64,000 nt of DNA from JBBDIX01 sp050486225 (GTDB lineage: Bacteria > Actinomycetota > Nitriliruptoria > Nitriliruptorales > Nitriliruptoraceae). Of this stretch, positions 41,804 to 51,830 are shown piece by piece. The notes under the pieces are model-generated. The model did no database searches. It saw only the letters and a list, made by a program, of their open reading frames with translations, and was not told where the DNA came from. Made by a program: the position numbers and the translations under genes. Where the stretch lies: positions 248,001 to 312,000 of the forward strand of contig JBJHCV010000002.1 in NCBI GenBank assembly GCA_050486225.1, in the 5' to 3' direction. Each line of letters starts with the position of its first letter. Position 1 is the stretch's first letter.

Positions 41804-43654
41804 TCACTCGAGTTCGGGCACGAGGAGGCGCAACCAGACGCGTGTCACGTCGTCGTCGCCCCCGCGCGCGGCGGCGAACAGCCGCTCGAGGTCCCCGTCG
41901 ACGGACGCCCAGTGCGGTTCGGCCCCCGTCCCGACGAAGATCTTCGGATGACGCGTGGTGTGGGCGTTCTCCTCGTCGAGGGCGATCTCCTCGAACAGCT
42001 TCTCACCCGGCCGGATGCCCGTGTACTCGAACGCGATGTCCTCGCCCGGACGCAGGCCCGACAACGTCACCAGTTCCCGCGCGAGGTCGACGATGCGCAC
42101 GGGCTCGCCCATGTCGAGCACGAAGATCTCCCCGCCCCGGCCCATGGCCGCCGCCTGGATGACGAGCCGGCTCGCCTCCGGGATCGTCATGAAGTAGCGG
42201 CGCATCTCCGGGTGGGTGATCGTGATCGGCCCGCCACGCCGGATCTGCTCCTCGAACACCGGCACGACACTGCCCCGGGAGCCGAGCACGTTGCCGAACC
42301 GCACGCTCACCAGGCAACGATCGTGGACGGCGGCGAGGTGGCGCACGTAGCGTTCCGCGACCCGCTTGGTCATCCCCATCACCGACGTCGGACTGACCGC
42401 CTTGTCGGTCGACACCATCACGAACCGTTCGACGCCGTGGGCGACGGCCCGGTCCGCGACGACCTTCGTGCCGCGCACGTTGTTGAGCACCGCCTCGCCG
42501 ACGTTGTCCTCCATCATCGGCACGTGCTTGTGCGCGGCCGCGTGGAAGACCGCCGCGGGACGGTGTCGTGCGAAGACCCGGTCCATGGCGCGTTCGTTGC
42601 GCACGTCGGCGACGCAGGGCACCACGTCGAGTCCGGGGAAGTCCTCGACGAGTGCGCGGTGGATCTCCCACAGCGCCGGCTCCGAGCGTTCGACCAGGAC
42701 GAGTTCGAACAGTTCGTGCCGCGCGAGCTGGCGACACAGCTCGGCACCGATCGACCCGCCTGCCCCGGTGACCAGCACGGGACGTCCCGCCACGCACGCC
42801 CGGATCGAGGTCACGTCGAGGTCCACCGGGTCCCGCCCGAGCAGGTCCTCGAGCGCGACCGGGCGTGCCTCGGTGACGCTGATGCGCCCGCCGCTGGACT
42901 CCGTCGCAGACGGAACGATCGAGACGTCGATGCCGGCGTCGCGACACCGGTCGGTGATGCGTCGCGCGTCGTCACCGGACAGGTCGTTGATCGTGATGAT
43001 CGCCTCGTCGATGCGCAGCGCCTCGGCGAGTTCCGGCAGGTCGTCGGTGGACCCGAGGACCTCGAGTCCCTGGATCACCTGCCGTGCCCGCGCCGGGTCG
43101 TCGTCGACGAAGCCGACTAGGTGCATCGCGATCCCGGGACGCGACCGGACCTCACGCACGACGAGGTCACCGACCCATCCCGCGCCGACGAGCACGACCC
43201 GCCGACGCGACGTGGCCGCCTCCGCACGACGTCGTCGGCTGCCGTCCGCACGCAGTCGCCACGCACCCCGCACCCCGGCGACACCGAGGACCGACAGGGC
43301 CAGGTCGATGCCGACCACCCCGACCGGCACGGTGAACAGGTCCGCGACGAGCGAGTCCGTCGCCATCTCCACCACGAGGATCCGGACGCCGAGCACGATC
43401 ATGCTCGCCCCGACGAGCGCGGTGGCGATCGTCACGACGTCGTCGAGTGACGTGTGACGCCACGCGTGCCGATTGGCCCGCAGCAGCGACAGCAGTCCGT
43501 ACTTGAGCGCGACCACGGGGACCAGCGTGGCCACGAGCACGTCGCGGTACGTGTCCGGCACCGCGAACTCGAACCGGAACTGGAACGCCAGCACCCACGC
43601 GACGACGAGCACGATCACCGTGATCGCACTGCGTGTGAGCCTGCGAGTCAGCAC
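41804..43654 (-). CDS. CapD/WbpM-type UDP-GlcNAc 4,6-dehydratase membrane protein
   Basis: A 616-residue protein: four N-terminal membrane helices, a CoA-binding-like Rossmann (VVLVGAGWVGDLV), then the SDR dehydratase domain with VLVTGAGGSIGAELCRQL, AAAHKHVPMMEDN, STDKAVSPTSVMGMTKR (Met in place of the usual Tyr, as in this subfamily) and FGNVLGSRGSVVPVF. It makes UDP-4-keto-6-deoxy sugars for surface glycans. The frame is open further upstream, but homology starts at the GTG at 43654 (VLTRRL). It is divergent from the aminotransferase, its natural next step. Confidence 0.9.
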   Translation of the reverse strand: MLTRRLTRSAITVIVLVVAWVLAFQFRFEFAVPDTYRDVLVATLVPVVALKYGLLSLLRANRHAWRHTSLDDVVTIATALVGASMIVLGVRILVVEMATDSLVADLFTVPVGVVGIDLALSVLGVAGVRGAWRLRADGSRRRRAEAATSRRRVVLVGAGWVGDLVVREVRSRPGIAMHLVGFVDDDPARARQVIQGLEVLGSTDDLPELAEALRIDEAIITINDLSGDDARRITDRCRDAGIDVSIVPSATESSGGRISVTEARPVALEDLLGRDPVDLDVTSIRACVAGRPVLVTGAGGSIGAELCRQLARHELFELVLVERSEPALWEIHRALVEDFPGLDVVPCVADVRNERAMDRVFARHRPAAVFHAAAHKHVPMMEDNVGEAVLNNVRGTKVVADRAVAHGVERFVMVSTDKAVSPTSVMGMTKRVAERYVRHLAAVHDRCLVSVRFGNVLGSRGSVVPVFEEQIRRGGPITITHPEMRRYFMTIPEASRLVIQAAAMGRGGEIFVLDMGEPVRIVDLARELVTLSGLRPGEDIAFEYTGIRPGEKLFEEIALDEENAHTTRHPKIFVGTGAEPHWASVDGDLERLFAAARGGDDDVTRVWLRLLVPELE

Positions 43655-43711
43655 TCCCCGTCCCCCTGTGACACCCCGACGACGCCCCGTGCCCGGCGAG
43701 GCGCGCGCACA

Positions 43712-43731
43712 ATACACGTGTCGTCCATTAT
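43712..43731. promoter_or_regulatory. envelope dyad (site D) in the divergent dehydratase/aminotransferase promoter region
   Basis: ATACACG-TGT-CGTCCAT at 43712-43728. CATTAT (43726-43731) is at the -10 position for the plus-strand operon and TATTGT at the mirrored position for the dehydratase gene. Confidence 0.6.
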
Positions 43732-43819
43732 GGTGGCACCCTACTCCGGGTCCGTGACACGCAGTGGTGTCGCGTGCCCGACAGGGGTGTCGGGGACACG
43801 GCGGACCCAGGGGGTTGGG

Positions 43820-43881
43820 ATGAAGGCCACGGCGATCGACGAGGCGGACCGCTCTTCGTCGGTGTCGGAGGGCTCCAGCAG

Positions 43882-43885
<4 letters not shown>
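43820..43885 (+). CDS. 21-codon upstream ORF overlapping the aminotransferase start
   Basis: ATG preceded by GGGGGTTGGG, reading MKATAIDEADRSSSVSEG and ending in a TGA that overlaps the next GTG (GTGA). It may be a leader peptide giving translational coupling. Could equally be chance. Confidence 0.35.
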
Positions 43886-45065
<1,180 letters not shown>

Positions 45066-45069
<4 letters not shown>

Positions 45070-45695
45070 CCAAGCGCGCGTTCGACCTGTGCGTCGCCAC
45101 GATCGCGCTGATCGTGCTGTCACCCGTGCTGGCGCTGGTCGCGGTCCTCGTGCGTCTGCGACTCGGACGACCGGTGCTGTTCCGACAGGTCCGCCCGGGG
45201 CTGCACGGTGAACCGTTCGTCATGCTCAAGTTCCGGACCATGACCGACGACGTGGATGCCCACGGAGACCTGCTGCCCACGGCACAGCGTCTGACTCCGT
45301 TCGGGCGGCGACTGCGACGGTGGTCGCTCGACGAACTGCCGGAACTGGTCAACGTGGTGCGCGGCGACATGAGCCTCGTGGGTCCCCGACCTCTGCTGAT
45401 GGAGTACCTCCCCCGGTACACCCCCGAACAGGCCCGCCGGCACGAGGTGCGGCCCGGGATCACCGGACTCGCCCAGGTCCACGGACGCAACGACCTCGAC
45501 TGGGAGGAGCGCTTCCGACTCGACACCACCTACGTCGACAAACGCTCACTCGCGATGGACCTCGCCATCTTCGCCCGGACGCTGTTCACGTTCGTCGGCG
45601 GACGCGGAGTGCACACGGCCAGCGGTGGCACCGTCACGCCATTCCAGGGCTCCTCGACGGGTCCTGCGGCCGACACGGAGACGCACCACCGATGA
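45066..45695 (+). CDS. initiating sugar-phosphate transferase (PglC/WcaJ type)
   Basis: A 209-residue monotopic phosphoglycosyl transferase: reentrant N-terminal membrane segment (FDLCVATIALIVLSPVLALVA), FRQVRPGLHGEPF, LKFRTM, RRWSLDELPELVNVVRGDMSLVGPRP and ITGLAQVHGRN. It transfers a sugar-1-phosphate onto undecaprenyl phosphate to begin glycan assembly. GTG overlaps the aminotransferase stop (GTGA). Size and context match PglC. Confidence 0.93.
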
Positions 45696-46318
45696 AGCGA
45701 CTCGTCATCGTGGGTGCCGGAGGCGCGGGAAGGGGTACTGCCGATCTGGTGAACCGCATCAACGCGGCGTCCCCGACCTGGCAGATCGTCGGACACCTCG
45801 ACGACGACCCTTCGCTGGCACCGATCGGGCCGATCGAGCGGCTGAGTGCACTGGATGTCGACGCGTACACCATCGCCATCGCGGACCCGGTGGTCCGCGC
45901 GGCCGTTGATCGGTCGTCACCACCACCGGCAACCCTGGTCGACCCGTCAGCAGCCGTCTCCGACGCCGCGGAACTCGGGCCGGGGGCGACGATTCGATCG
46001 CACGTGTCGATCGCCCCCGGTGCCACTGTCGAGCGCCACTGCTACGTGAACATGAACGTGTCAGTCGGACACGACTGCCGGATGCTCGACCACGTCACGA
46101 TCCACCCGGGCGCGAACATCGGTGGTCACGTGATCCTCGGATCAGGCGTGACCATCGGATCGGGTGCCGTGGTCCTGCCCGGCGTCCAAGTTGGCGACCG
46201 CGCGGTCGTCGGGGCAGGAGCAGTGGTCACGAGGGACGTGTCACAGGAGCAGATCGTGGTTGGAGTTCCCGCGCGATCCCACGCACCCCCGGTCGAGTCC
46301 CCACCGGTGCCGCGGTGA
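45692..46318 (+). CDS. PglD-like sugar N-acetyltransferase
   Basis: A 208-residue protein with an N-terminal nucleotide-sugar-binding Rossmann (RLVIVGAGGAGRGTADLV) and a left-handed beta-helix of hexapeptide repeats (ATIRSHVSIAPGATVERHCY through GVTIGSGAVVLPGVQVGDR). The catalytic His is in NVSVGHDCRM. It acetylates the 4-amino sugar. ATG overlaps the transferase stop (ATGA). With the dehydratase and aminotransferase this makes a di-N-acetyl-bacillosamine-like set, though the order of action is inferred. Confidence 0.9.
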   Translation: MKRLVIVGAGGAGRGTADLVNRINAASPTWQIVGHLDDDPSLAPIGPIERLSALDVDAYTIAIADPVVRAAVDRSSPPPATLVDPSAAVSDAAELGPGATIRSHVSIAPGATVERHCYVNMNVSVGHDCRMLDHVTIHPGANIGGHVILGSGVTIGSGAVVLPGVQVGDRAVVGAGAVVTRDVSQEQIVVGVPARSHAPPVESPPVPR

Positions 46319-47376
46319 GGGCAATGGCACTCGTCCGGCGCACCGCATACCTCGGCTACTACGCCAGGACTCTCAACCGCGAACTGCTGAGGAGTCAGGT
46401 GCGTCACGTCGCAGACGAGACCGGCGCGACCAGCTTCGAACTTCTCAGGGACGCCGTGGCTTGTGTGTATCGCCACAACATCTCACTGCACGACTACTTC
46501 CACTTCAGGTTCGACACGCAGTCGGATGAGGAGCGGAGCGGCTGGGCAGGTGTTGGAACGATGTACGAGCATCAGCGGCGGATGAACCCGCCGGCTTCGC
46601 GAGGTGTGCTCGAGGACAAGCTGCGGTTCGCTCGGCACTACGAGGCCTTCGTTGCACGAACGGTGGCTCGCGTCTCCGACGTCGCGGCTGACACCCGACT
46701 CCGGATGGCACTTGCGAACAACGGCACTGGCCGCGTGGTCCTGAAGGACTCCCGCGGTCAGGCTGGACAGGCCGTGTTCGTGGTTGGAAGTGACGTCTGC
46801 GGGGACACCAAAACGCTTCTGGCGGCGGCCCAGCAGCGTGGCTGTGACCTGGTGGAGGAGTTCGTCGAGCAGCATCCCCTGCTCGACGAACTGTCATCCA
46901 CATCACTCAACACTGTGCGGATCATCACCGAACTCGACTCACACGACCGGACTCACATCATCGGCGCAAGACTTCGATTCTCCGTCGATCACCACGTCGA
47001 CAACCTCGCGGCCGGCGGGCTGGCCGCTGCCATCAACCCCGACACAGGCCAGGTGATGGGACCCGCCACGTCCAGCGACATCGCATCACCCGTCCACACG
47101 GCGCATCCAGTTACTGGCGCGGCGATCGACAAACTGACGCTGCCACGTTGGGACGAGGTGACGGAAGTCGCGGTGCGGGCATCACAACACGACCGCCGCA
47201 ACCGCTCCGTCGGGTGGGACATCGCCATCACGGCGGACGGCACGGAACTCATCGAAGGCAACCACAACTGGTGCCGTCTCCTGTGGCAACTGCCAGTCCG
47301 GCGCGGTCTCTTGCCACTGCTGCAAGAACACCCGGGAGTCGGGGCGTCGCAACCGCAGCCCCGGGTTCGACGATGA
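46315..47376 (+). CDS. sugar-transfer-associated ATP-grasp protein
   Basis: A 353-residue protein of the ATP-grasp_ST family found in glycan loci: GTGRVVLKDSRGQAGQAVFVV (nucleotide-binding lysine region), LVEEFVEQHPLLDELSSTSLNTVRIIT, RLRFSVDHHVDNLAAGGLAA, and the metal-binding end GWDIAITADGTELIEGNHNWC. Probably ligates an amino acid or similar group to a sugar. GTG at 46315 overlaps the previous stop. Base composition is clearly less GC-rich than upstream genes, suggesting transfer. Confidence 0.88.
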   Translation: MRAMALVRRTAYLGYYARTLNRELLRSQVRHVADETGATSFELLRDAVACVYRHNISLHDYFHFRFDTQSDEERSGWAGVGTMYEHQRRMNPPASRGVLEDKLRFARHYEAFVARTVARVSDVAADTRLRMALANNGTGRVVLKDSRGQAGQAVFVVGSDVCGDTKTLLAAAQQRGCDLVEEFVEQHPLLDELSSTSLNTVRIITELDSHDRTHIIGARLRFSVDHHVDNLAAGGLAAAINPDTGQVMGPATSSDIASPVHTAHPVTGAAIDKLTLPRWDEVTEVAVRASQHDRRNRSVGWDIAITADGTELIEGNHNWCRLLWQLPVRRGLLPLLQEHPGVGASQPQPRVRR

Positions 47377-48581
47377 CGAAGCCCGTCCAACACGCTCGTG
47401 CGCCTCGTGCCGTCCTGGTGGCCAGTCATGCGCGCAGCCTGGTCCTGTTCCGTCTGCCCCTGGTCCGGGAACTGCACCGCCGGGGTTACATGGTCGACGC
47501 CATGGCCCCGCATCTCGGCGCCGAAGTGATCAAGGCCCTCCGCAATGAGGGCGCAACTACCACCAGAGTTCCCCTGCGCCGACGTTCACGCATGGGACTC
47601 GGCGACGTGGTGGCCCTCGCGAAGTTGTGGCGTCGAGCGCGAAGTAGCGAACCCGGTGACGTGTTCGTGCCCTACACCCTCAAGCCGATCCTCCTCACAG
47701 GCCTGGCCCTGAGGGCAAGCGGAAGTCGTGCGGCACTGGTCCCGATGTTCACCGGGATCGGCGCACTCCCCGCCCTGATCAGGCGCCCAGGCGGACAGGG
47801 AATCCGGCGGCTCATTGCCTGGGCCATCCGTGACGCGCGTGCCGTGATCACCCACAACGATCATGATGCCGAGTGGCTGCGTTCGCACGGCATCGTCGCG
47901 CCGACGACTCCGGTCGACGTCGTGCCCGGGAGCGGCGTCGACACCGGGCACTTCACGCCCACCCCACTCGCCACCGAAGGGCTTCCCGTCGTGCTCTTCG
48001 TGGGAAGGCTGCTCCCCGAGAAGGGGATCCATCGATTCGTCGAGTGGTGCCGGCAGGCGACGTTCCCCGCCAGATGGGTCGTCGTCGGCGACTTCGATGA
48101 CCGGCAAAACCGAAAGAAGTTGACCCGCGAGTTCCACGAAGCCGGAGTCCAGCACGTCGGACGGGTGGACGACGTCCGTCCGTGGCTCGCGGCTGCAAGG
48201 GTCGTCGTCCTGCCAACGACGTATGGCGAGGGGATCCCCCGAACCATCCTCGAGGCAATGGCGTGCGGCCGCCCGGTCGTGGTTTCGGGTGTGCCGGGAT
48301 GCCGAGCGGCCGTACGCGACGGGGTCGAGGGCTACGTCGTGGACCCCACAGACACCCGGGGGGCCTTCCGAGCAGTCGAGCGCCTGTGCCGCGACGATCC
48401 CCGGGCGCGACAGATTGGGCAGGCCGGCCGCCTACGTTGCGAGCGGGAGTTCGACGCCGCCCGGGTGGCGCACCTCACCGCTGATGCCGTGTTAGGCGAG
48501 ATCTCCGAAGACCCTCAATCGGACTCCTCGGCTGCTGCGACCGAATCTGTCCAGGATGGCACGACCTCGCCGCTCGCCTGA
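47373..48581 (+). CDS. family 4-type glycosyltransferase
   Basis: A 402-residue GT-B glycosyltransferase: AVLVASHARSLVLFRLPLVRE shape at the N-terminus, the acceptor-side HNDHDAEWL, VVLFVGRLLPEKGIHRFVEW, then VVLPTTYGEGIPRTILEAMACGRPVV, the E-x7-E donor motif. It extends the lipid-linked glycan with an unknown sugar. ATGA overlap with the ATP-grasp gene. Last gene of the plus operon, converging on the polymerase gene. Confidence 0.92.
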   Translation: MTKPVQHARAPRAVLVASHARSLVLFRLPLVRELHRRGYMVDAMAPHLGAEVIKALRNEGATTTRVPLRRRSRMGLGDVVALAKLWRRARSSEPGDVFVPYTLKPILLTGLALRASGSRAALVPMFTGIGALPALIRRPGGQGIRRLIAWAIRDARAVITHNDHDAEWLRSHGIVAPTTPVDVVPGSGVDTGHFTPTPLATEGLPVVLFVGRLLPEKGIHRFVEWCRQATFPARWVVVGDFDDRQNRKKLTREFHEAGVQHVGRVDDVRPWLAAARVVVLPTTYGEGIPRTILEAMACGRPVVVSGVPGCRAAVRDGVEGYVVDPTDTRGAFRAVERLCRDDPRARQIGQAGRLRCEREFDAARVAHLTADAVLGEISEDPQSDSSAAATESVQDGTTSPLA

Positions 48582-48627
48582 CTCAAGCAGCATGCCTATC
48601 CAAGGGCCCGAGTCCACCGGACCCGGG

Positions 48628-49938
48628 TCACACCAGAGGCTCCCGACCGGACGGGTGTGTCACTGCACCGGGCTGTGGCCGGGTGGTCGACTCGACTGAG
48701 GCATCTGAGTCACGGTGCTCAGCAGGTCCATCACTGAGCCGGCGGTCATCCGAAGAGTCAAGCGCCCGGCTCATCCGTGACCGTTGCCCAACGGTCCCCA
48801 TCACCACGGCGAGGATGGCTGGTGAGAACTTGGCACGATGGCGGATCGCGGTCCCGAAGTTGGACGTACCCACCGCGAACGTCACGACGAGTGCTCCGAT
48901 CACCACCAGCGCTGACATCGCGGGCACACGTTCGAACATCTTTCGTCGACCTCGCACACACTGGGCCAGGAGCAGCAGGTGCGCTCCACCGTCAAGCAAT
49001 CCCAGCATGTGACCAGTTGACCGGACATCCCACGGGAACGGCGCCGCCAGGAAGTAGAGAACGCGAACCGGGAACATCACGACTGCCATCACACCAGACT
49101 GCGTCGTCACCAGGTCGGGAAACGCCGCGTCTCCCCGGGCGCCACTGCTCAGCATCGAGAGCGCCACATCCGAGGTGACCGCACTGGCCAGCGTCCCGAT
49201 CTTGGGCACGTCTGGATCCCACACCAAGAACGTGAACATCCCGACAGCCACCACGATCAATCGGATCGCGACGCCCACTTGGACCCAAGACACGGCGACG
49301 ACGGCTGCGAGTGCAAGCACTCCGGTGACGACGCCACCGTGGAAGAAGATGGCGACGACGAACGATGCCACGGCTACGACCAGGTGGGACGACCTCCCGG
49401 TGACCAACGCGCGAGTGGCGCACAAGAGTGCTCCAGTCACTGCCAAGGCCACGTACACCTCGCGCATCGGCAGCGCCGAGTACAGGACGAGGGTAGGGAA
49501 GAGGGCCACGGCCCAGGCAACGCGTCGCTCGGTACGCGCGTTATTCCACAGTGCCTGCGCCAGACGCGCCGCCACCACGATGACCCAGGTACCGACAGCA
49601 ACACTGACTGCCTGCCCCACGATCATGTTCGACGTTCCCGCGAGCCGGTACACGCCTCCAAGTACGCCACTGATGAAGTACGACGAAGGTTCAATCGACT
49701 GCCACGACCAGTCACTGCGAGCAATCTCTTGTGCAACGCGCTGGAACGAGGCTGCGTCCGCCCCACTGTCGGGCAGAGGAAACGCGAGGTGGTGCCATGC
49801 ACCCGCGACGGCCCGAGCGGTCGCTCCCAGCACGATCGGTGCAGCGATGGGCCGATTGAGCGACGCCAGAAGCACCGTCACGGCACATACGAGTACCGGA
49901 CCGAGGAGCACTGCCGCCAGCACTTCGTGGTGAGCCAC
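48628..49938 (-). CDS. multi-pass membrane protein, Wzy-like polymerase candidate
   Basis: A 436-residue protein with about ten hydrophobic segments and a long central extracytoplasmic loop with PLPDSGADAASFQRVAQEI, resembling oligosaccharide-repeat polymerases, which share little sequence. The GTG at 49938 is the first start with a plausible upstream AGGA. It lies 127 bp after the ABC gene stop on the same strand. Assignment rests on topology and context. Composition is relatively AT-rich. Confidence 0.65.
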   Translation of the reverse strand: MAHHEVLAAVLLGPVLVCAVTVLLASLNRPIAAPIVLGATARAVAGAWHHLAFPLPDSGADAASFQRVAQEIARSDWSWQSIEPSSYFISGVLGGVYRLAGTSNMIVGQAVSVAVGTWVIVVAARLAQALWNNARTERRVAWAVALFPTLVLYSALPMREVYVALAVTGALLCATRALVTGRSSHLVVAVASFVVAIFFHGGVVTGVLALAAVVAVSWVQVGVAIRLIVVAVGMFTFLVWDPDVPKIGTLASAVTSDVALSMLSSGARGDAAFPDLVTTQSGVMAVVMFPVRVLYFLAAPFPWDVRSTGHMLGLLDGGAHLLLLAQCVRGRRKMFERVPAMSALVVIGALVVTFAVGTSNFGTAIRHRAKFSPAILAVVMGTVGQRSRMSRALDSSDDRRLSDGPAEHRDSDASVESTTRPQPGAVTHPSGREPLV

Positions 49939-50065
49939 TTCTCAGGTCCTGTCACTCGTGTGGTGCGTCTGCGCCTTCGCGGCAAGCGGTCCGCATCGAC
50001 TCACGTCACGCGTCCCCAATCGATCGCGGCCTGTGACATGGCCAGACCAGCGGCAATGGCCGCGA

Positions 50066-51814
50066 TCACACACGAACCTGGAGTGGGCTGACCGTCCCAA
50101 CCCGTCCTCCCCTGACGCTGATCACACGATCGCACATCTTCAGGGTCGACAGCCGGTGGGCGACCGCGATGACGGTCCGGTCCCCAGCAAGTCTCCCGAT
50201 CGAGCGGGACAGAGCGGCCTGCGTCTCCTCATCGAGACTCGACGTGGCCTCGTCGAGCACGATGATGTCCGGATCCCGGTACAGGGCTCGAGCGATGGCG
50301 ATGCGTTGGCGCTGTCCCCCGGACAGGCGCACACCCCGTTCTCCGACCACCGTCTGGTCTCCGTCGGGCAGGCTGTCGACGAAGTTCGAGAGCTCGGCGA
50401 GTGCGATTGCACGTGCCACGGCGTCGGCGTCGACCTCGTCGTCGGGCACGCCGAGAGCCACGTTGGCGCGAATCGTGTCGTCGACGAGGAACACCATCTG
50501 GGGTACGAACCCGACACTGCGCTGCCAACGTCGGACGCGGCCTGCCAGGGCCTCGCCGTTGACACGAACCTCGCCGTGCGTCGGTTCGAGCAGCCCCACC
50601 ATGAGGTCGATCAACGTGGACTTCCCACCACCGGTGGGCCCACAGACTCCCACGTGTTCACCGCGCTCGATCCGCAGGTCAACATGGCTCAGGGTGTCGA
50701 CACTGGCCCCTTCGTACCGGAACGACACGCCACACAGTTCCAGCGGACCCGTGAACGAGAGTGGTCCGACGTCGTCGGCAAGAGAGCCCGGATGAGCGGC
50801 GCCTTCGCGGAGATCCGCGTGGACAGCGTGGACGGCAGGCGCTCCGAACCTCAGGCCGTTGAGCCCCACGATCAGATAGCGCAGGGGATTGACCATCCGC
50901 AGCCCCGCGTACGCGAACATTCCGAGGGTGGCCAGCGTCTGAGGACCCGAGGTTCCCAGCCTGATCGCAAGTCCGAGGTACAGGAGCATCGAGGCGACGA
51001 GAGCGGTCTCGATCACGATCAGGGGCACCTGAGCGATCGTGTGGCGCAGGTACATCTGCCGCGCCATCCGCGCTCGACCGACCGCGTAGCGATCGACGAA
51101 CTGGCCCTCACGACCGAGCAACCTCACGTCGCGGATGCCGTGCAACATCTGCTGCAGGGACTCCAGCGTCGATCCCGACTCCTCGAGGTAGACGCGCCCC
51201 AGGCGCTTGAGATGGGGCTGGACCACCAACAGCAGCAGGGCTGCGGCCGAACCCACCACCGCGACCGCGAGGAGGGTGGCCTGCGGCGACAGGATGAACA
51301 GTGCCACGAGCATGCCGACGATGAGGACGGACTCGGCGAACACCTTCACTGTCGGCAACAGGACATCGATCACGAGTTCGATGACCATCTGGTGACCGTT
51401 GCGGATCAGTTCGGACGACCCGCGATGCAGGTGTCGTGCGTAGGGCCACGCCATGTACGTCGACGCGAGCGCGCGTGACAGGCGCGCACCCGCGTTGTGG
51501 GTCACGCGCCCTTCGGCGTACGCGGCACCAACACGGACGACACCTCGCACGACGAAGAAGGCTCCGACGATGGCCACGACGACCAAGACGAACTGCTCGC
51601 CGTCAGACGTGGAGATCCCGTCGTGGAGGTTTCCAAGTACGGGGACGACCACTGATTCGCCCGGTTCGACGATGGTCACGAGCATCGCGTACACGAGTAC
51701 GGCGCCGACCATCTCCATGAGACTGACCGCCACGGCGAGCACGACCAGCAGCACCCATGGCCATGGTCGCTCGCGCCCAACGAGGTCCCACAGTTGTCGC
51801 AACGTGGTCAGCAT
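50066..51814 (-). CDS. ABC exporter, fused permease-ATPase (PglK/MsbA-like flippase candidate)
   Basis: A 582-residue half-transporter: six membrane helices (1-310), then an ATPase with Walker A GPTGGGKSTLID, signature RLSGGQRQRIAIARALY and Walker B IIVLDEATSSLDEET, with the H-loop in VIAVAHRLSTL. In this context it probably flips the lipid-linked glycan outward, as PglK does. ATG at 51814 follows the DUF4012 stop by 16 bp, and a TTG at 51817 is possible. No canonical partner is needed, since it can homodimerise. Confidence 0.92.
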   Translation of the reverse strand: MLTTLRQLWDLVGRERPWPWVLLVVLAVAVSLMEMVGAVLVYAMLVTIVEPGESVVVPVLGNLHDGISTSDGEQFVLVVVAIVGAFFVVRGVVRVGAAYAEGRVTHNAGARLSRALASTYMAWPYARHLHRGSSELIRNGHQMVIELVIDVLLPTVKVFAESVLIVGMLVALFILSPQATLLAVAVVGSAAALLLLVVQPHLKRLGRVYLEESGSTLESLQQMLHGIRDVRLLGREGQFVDRYAVGRARMARQMYLRHTIAQVPLIVIETALVASMLLYLGLAIRLGTSGPQTLATLGMFAYAGLRMVNPLRYLIVGLNGLRFGAPAVHAVHADLREGAAHPGSLADDVGPLSFTGPLELCGVSFRYEGASVDTLSHVDLRIERGEHVGVCGPTGGGKSTLIDLMVGLLEPTHGEVRVNGEALAGRVRRWQRSVGFVPQMVFLVDDTIRANVALGVPDDEVDADAVARAIALAELSNFVDSLPDGDQTVVGERGVRLSGGQRQRIAIARALYRDPDIIVLDEATSSLDEETQAALSRSIGRLAGDRTVIAVAHRLSTLKMCDRVISVRGGRVGTVSPLQVRV

Positions 51815-51830
51815 CAACGCGACCCCAGAC

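Noticed and set aside
48608..48626. Hairpin between the converging glycan operons
   Set aside because: CCGAGTCC-ACC-GGACCCGG pairs with one mismatch but has no T tract and is short, so I do not call it a terminator.
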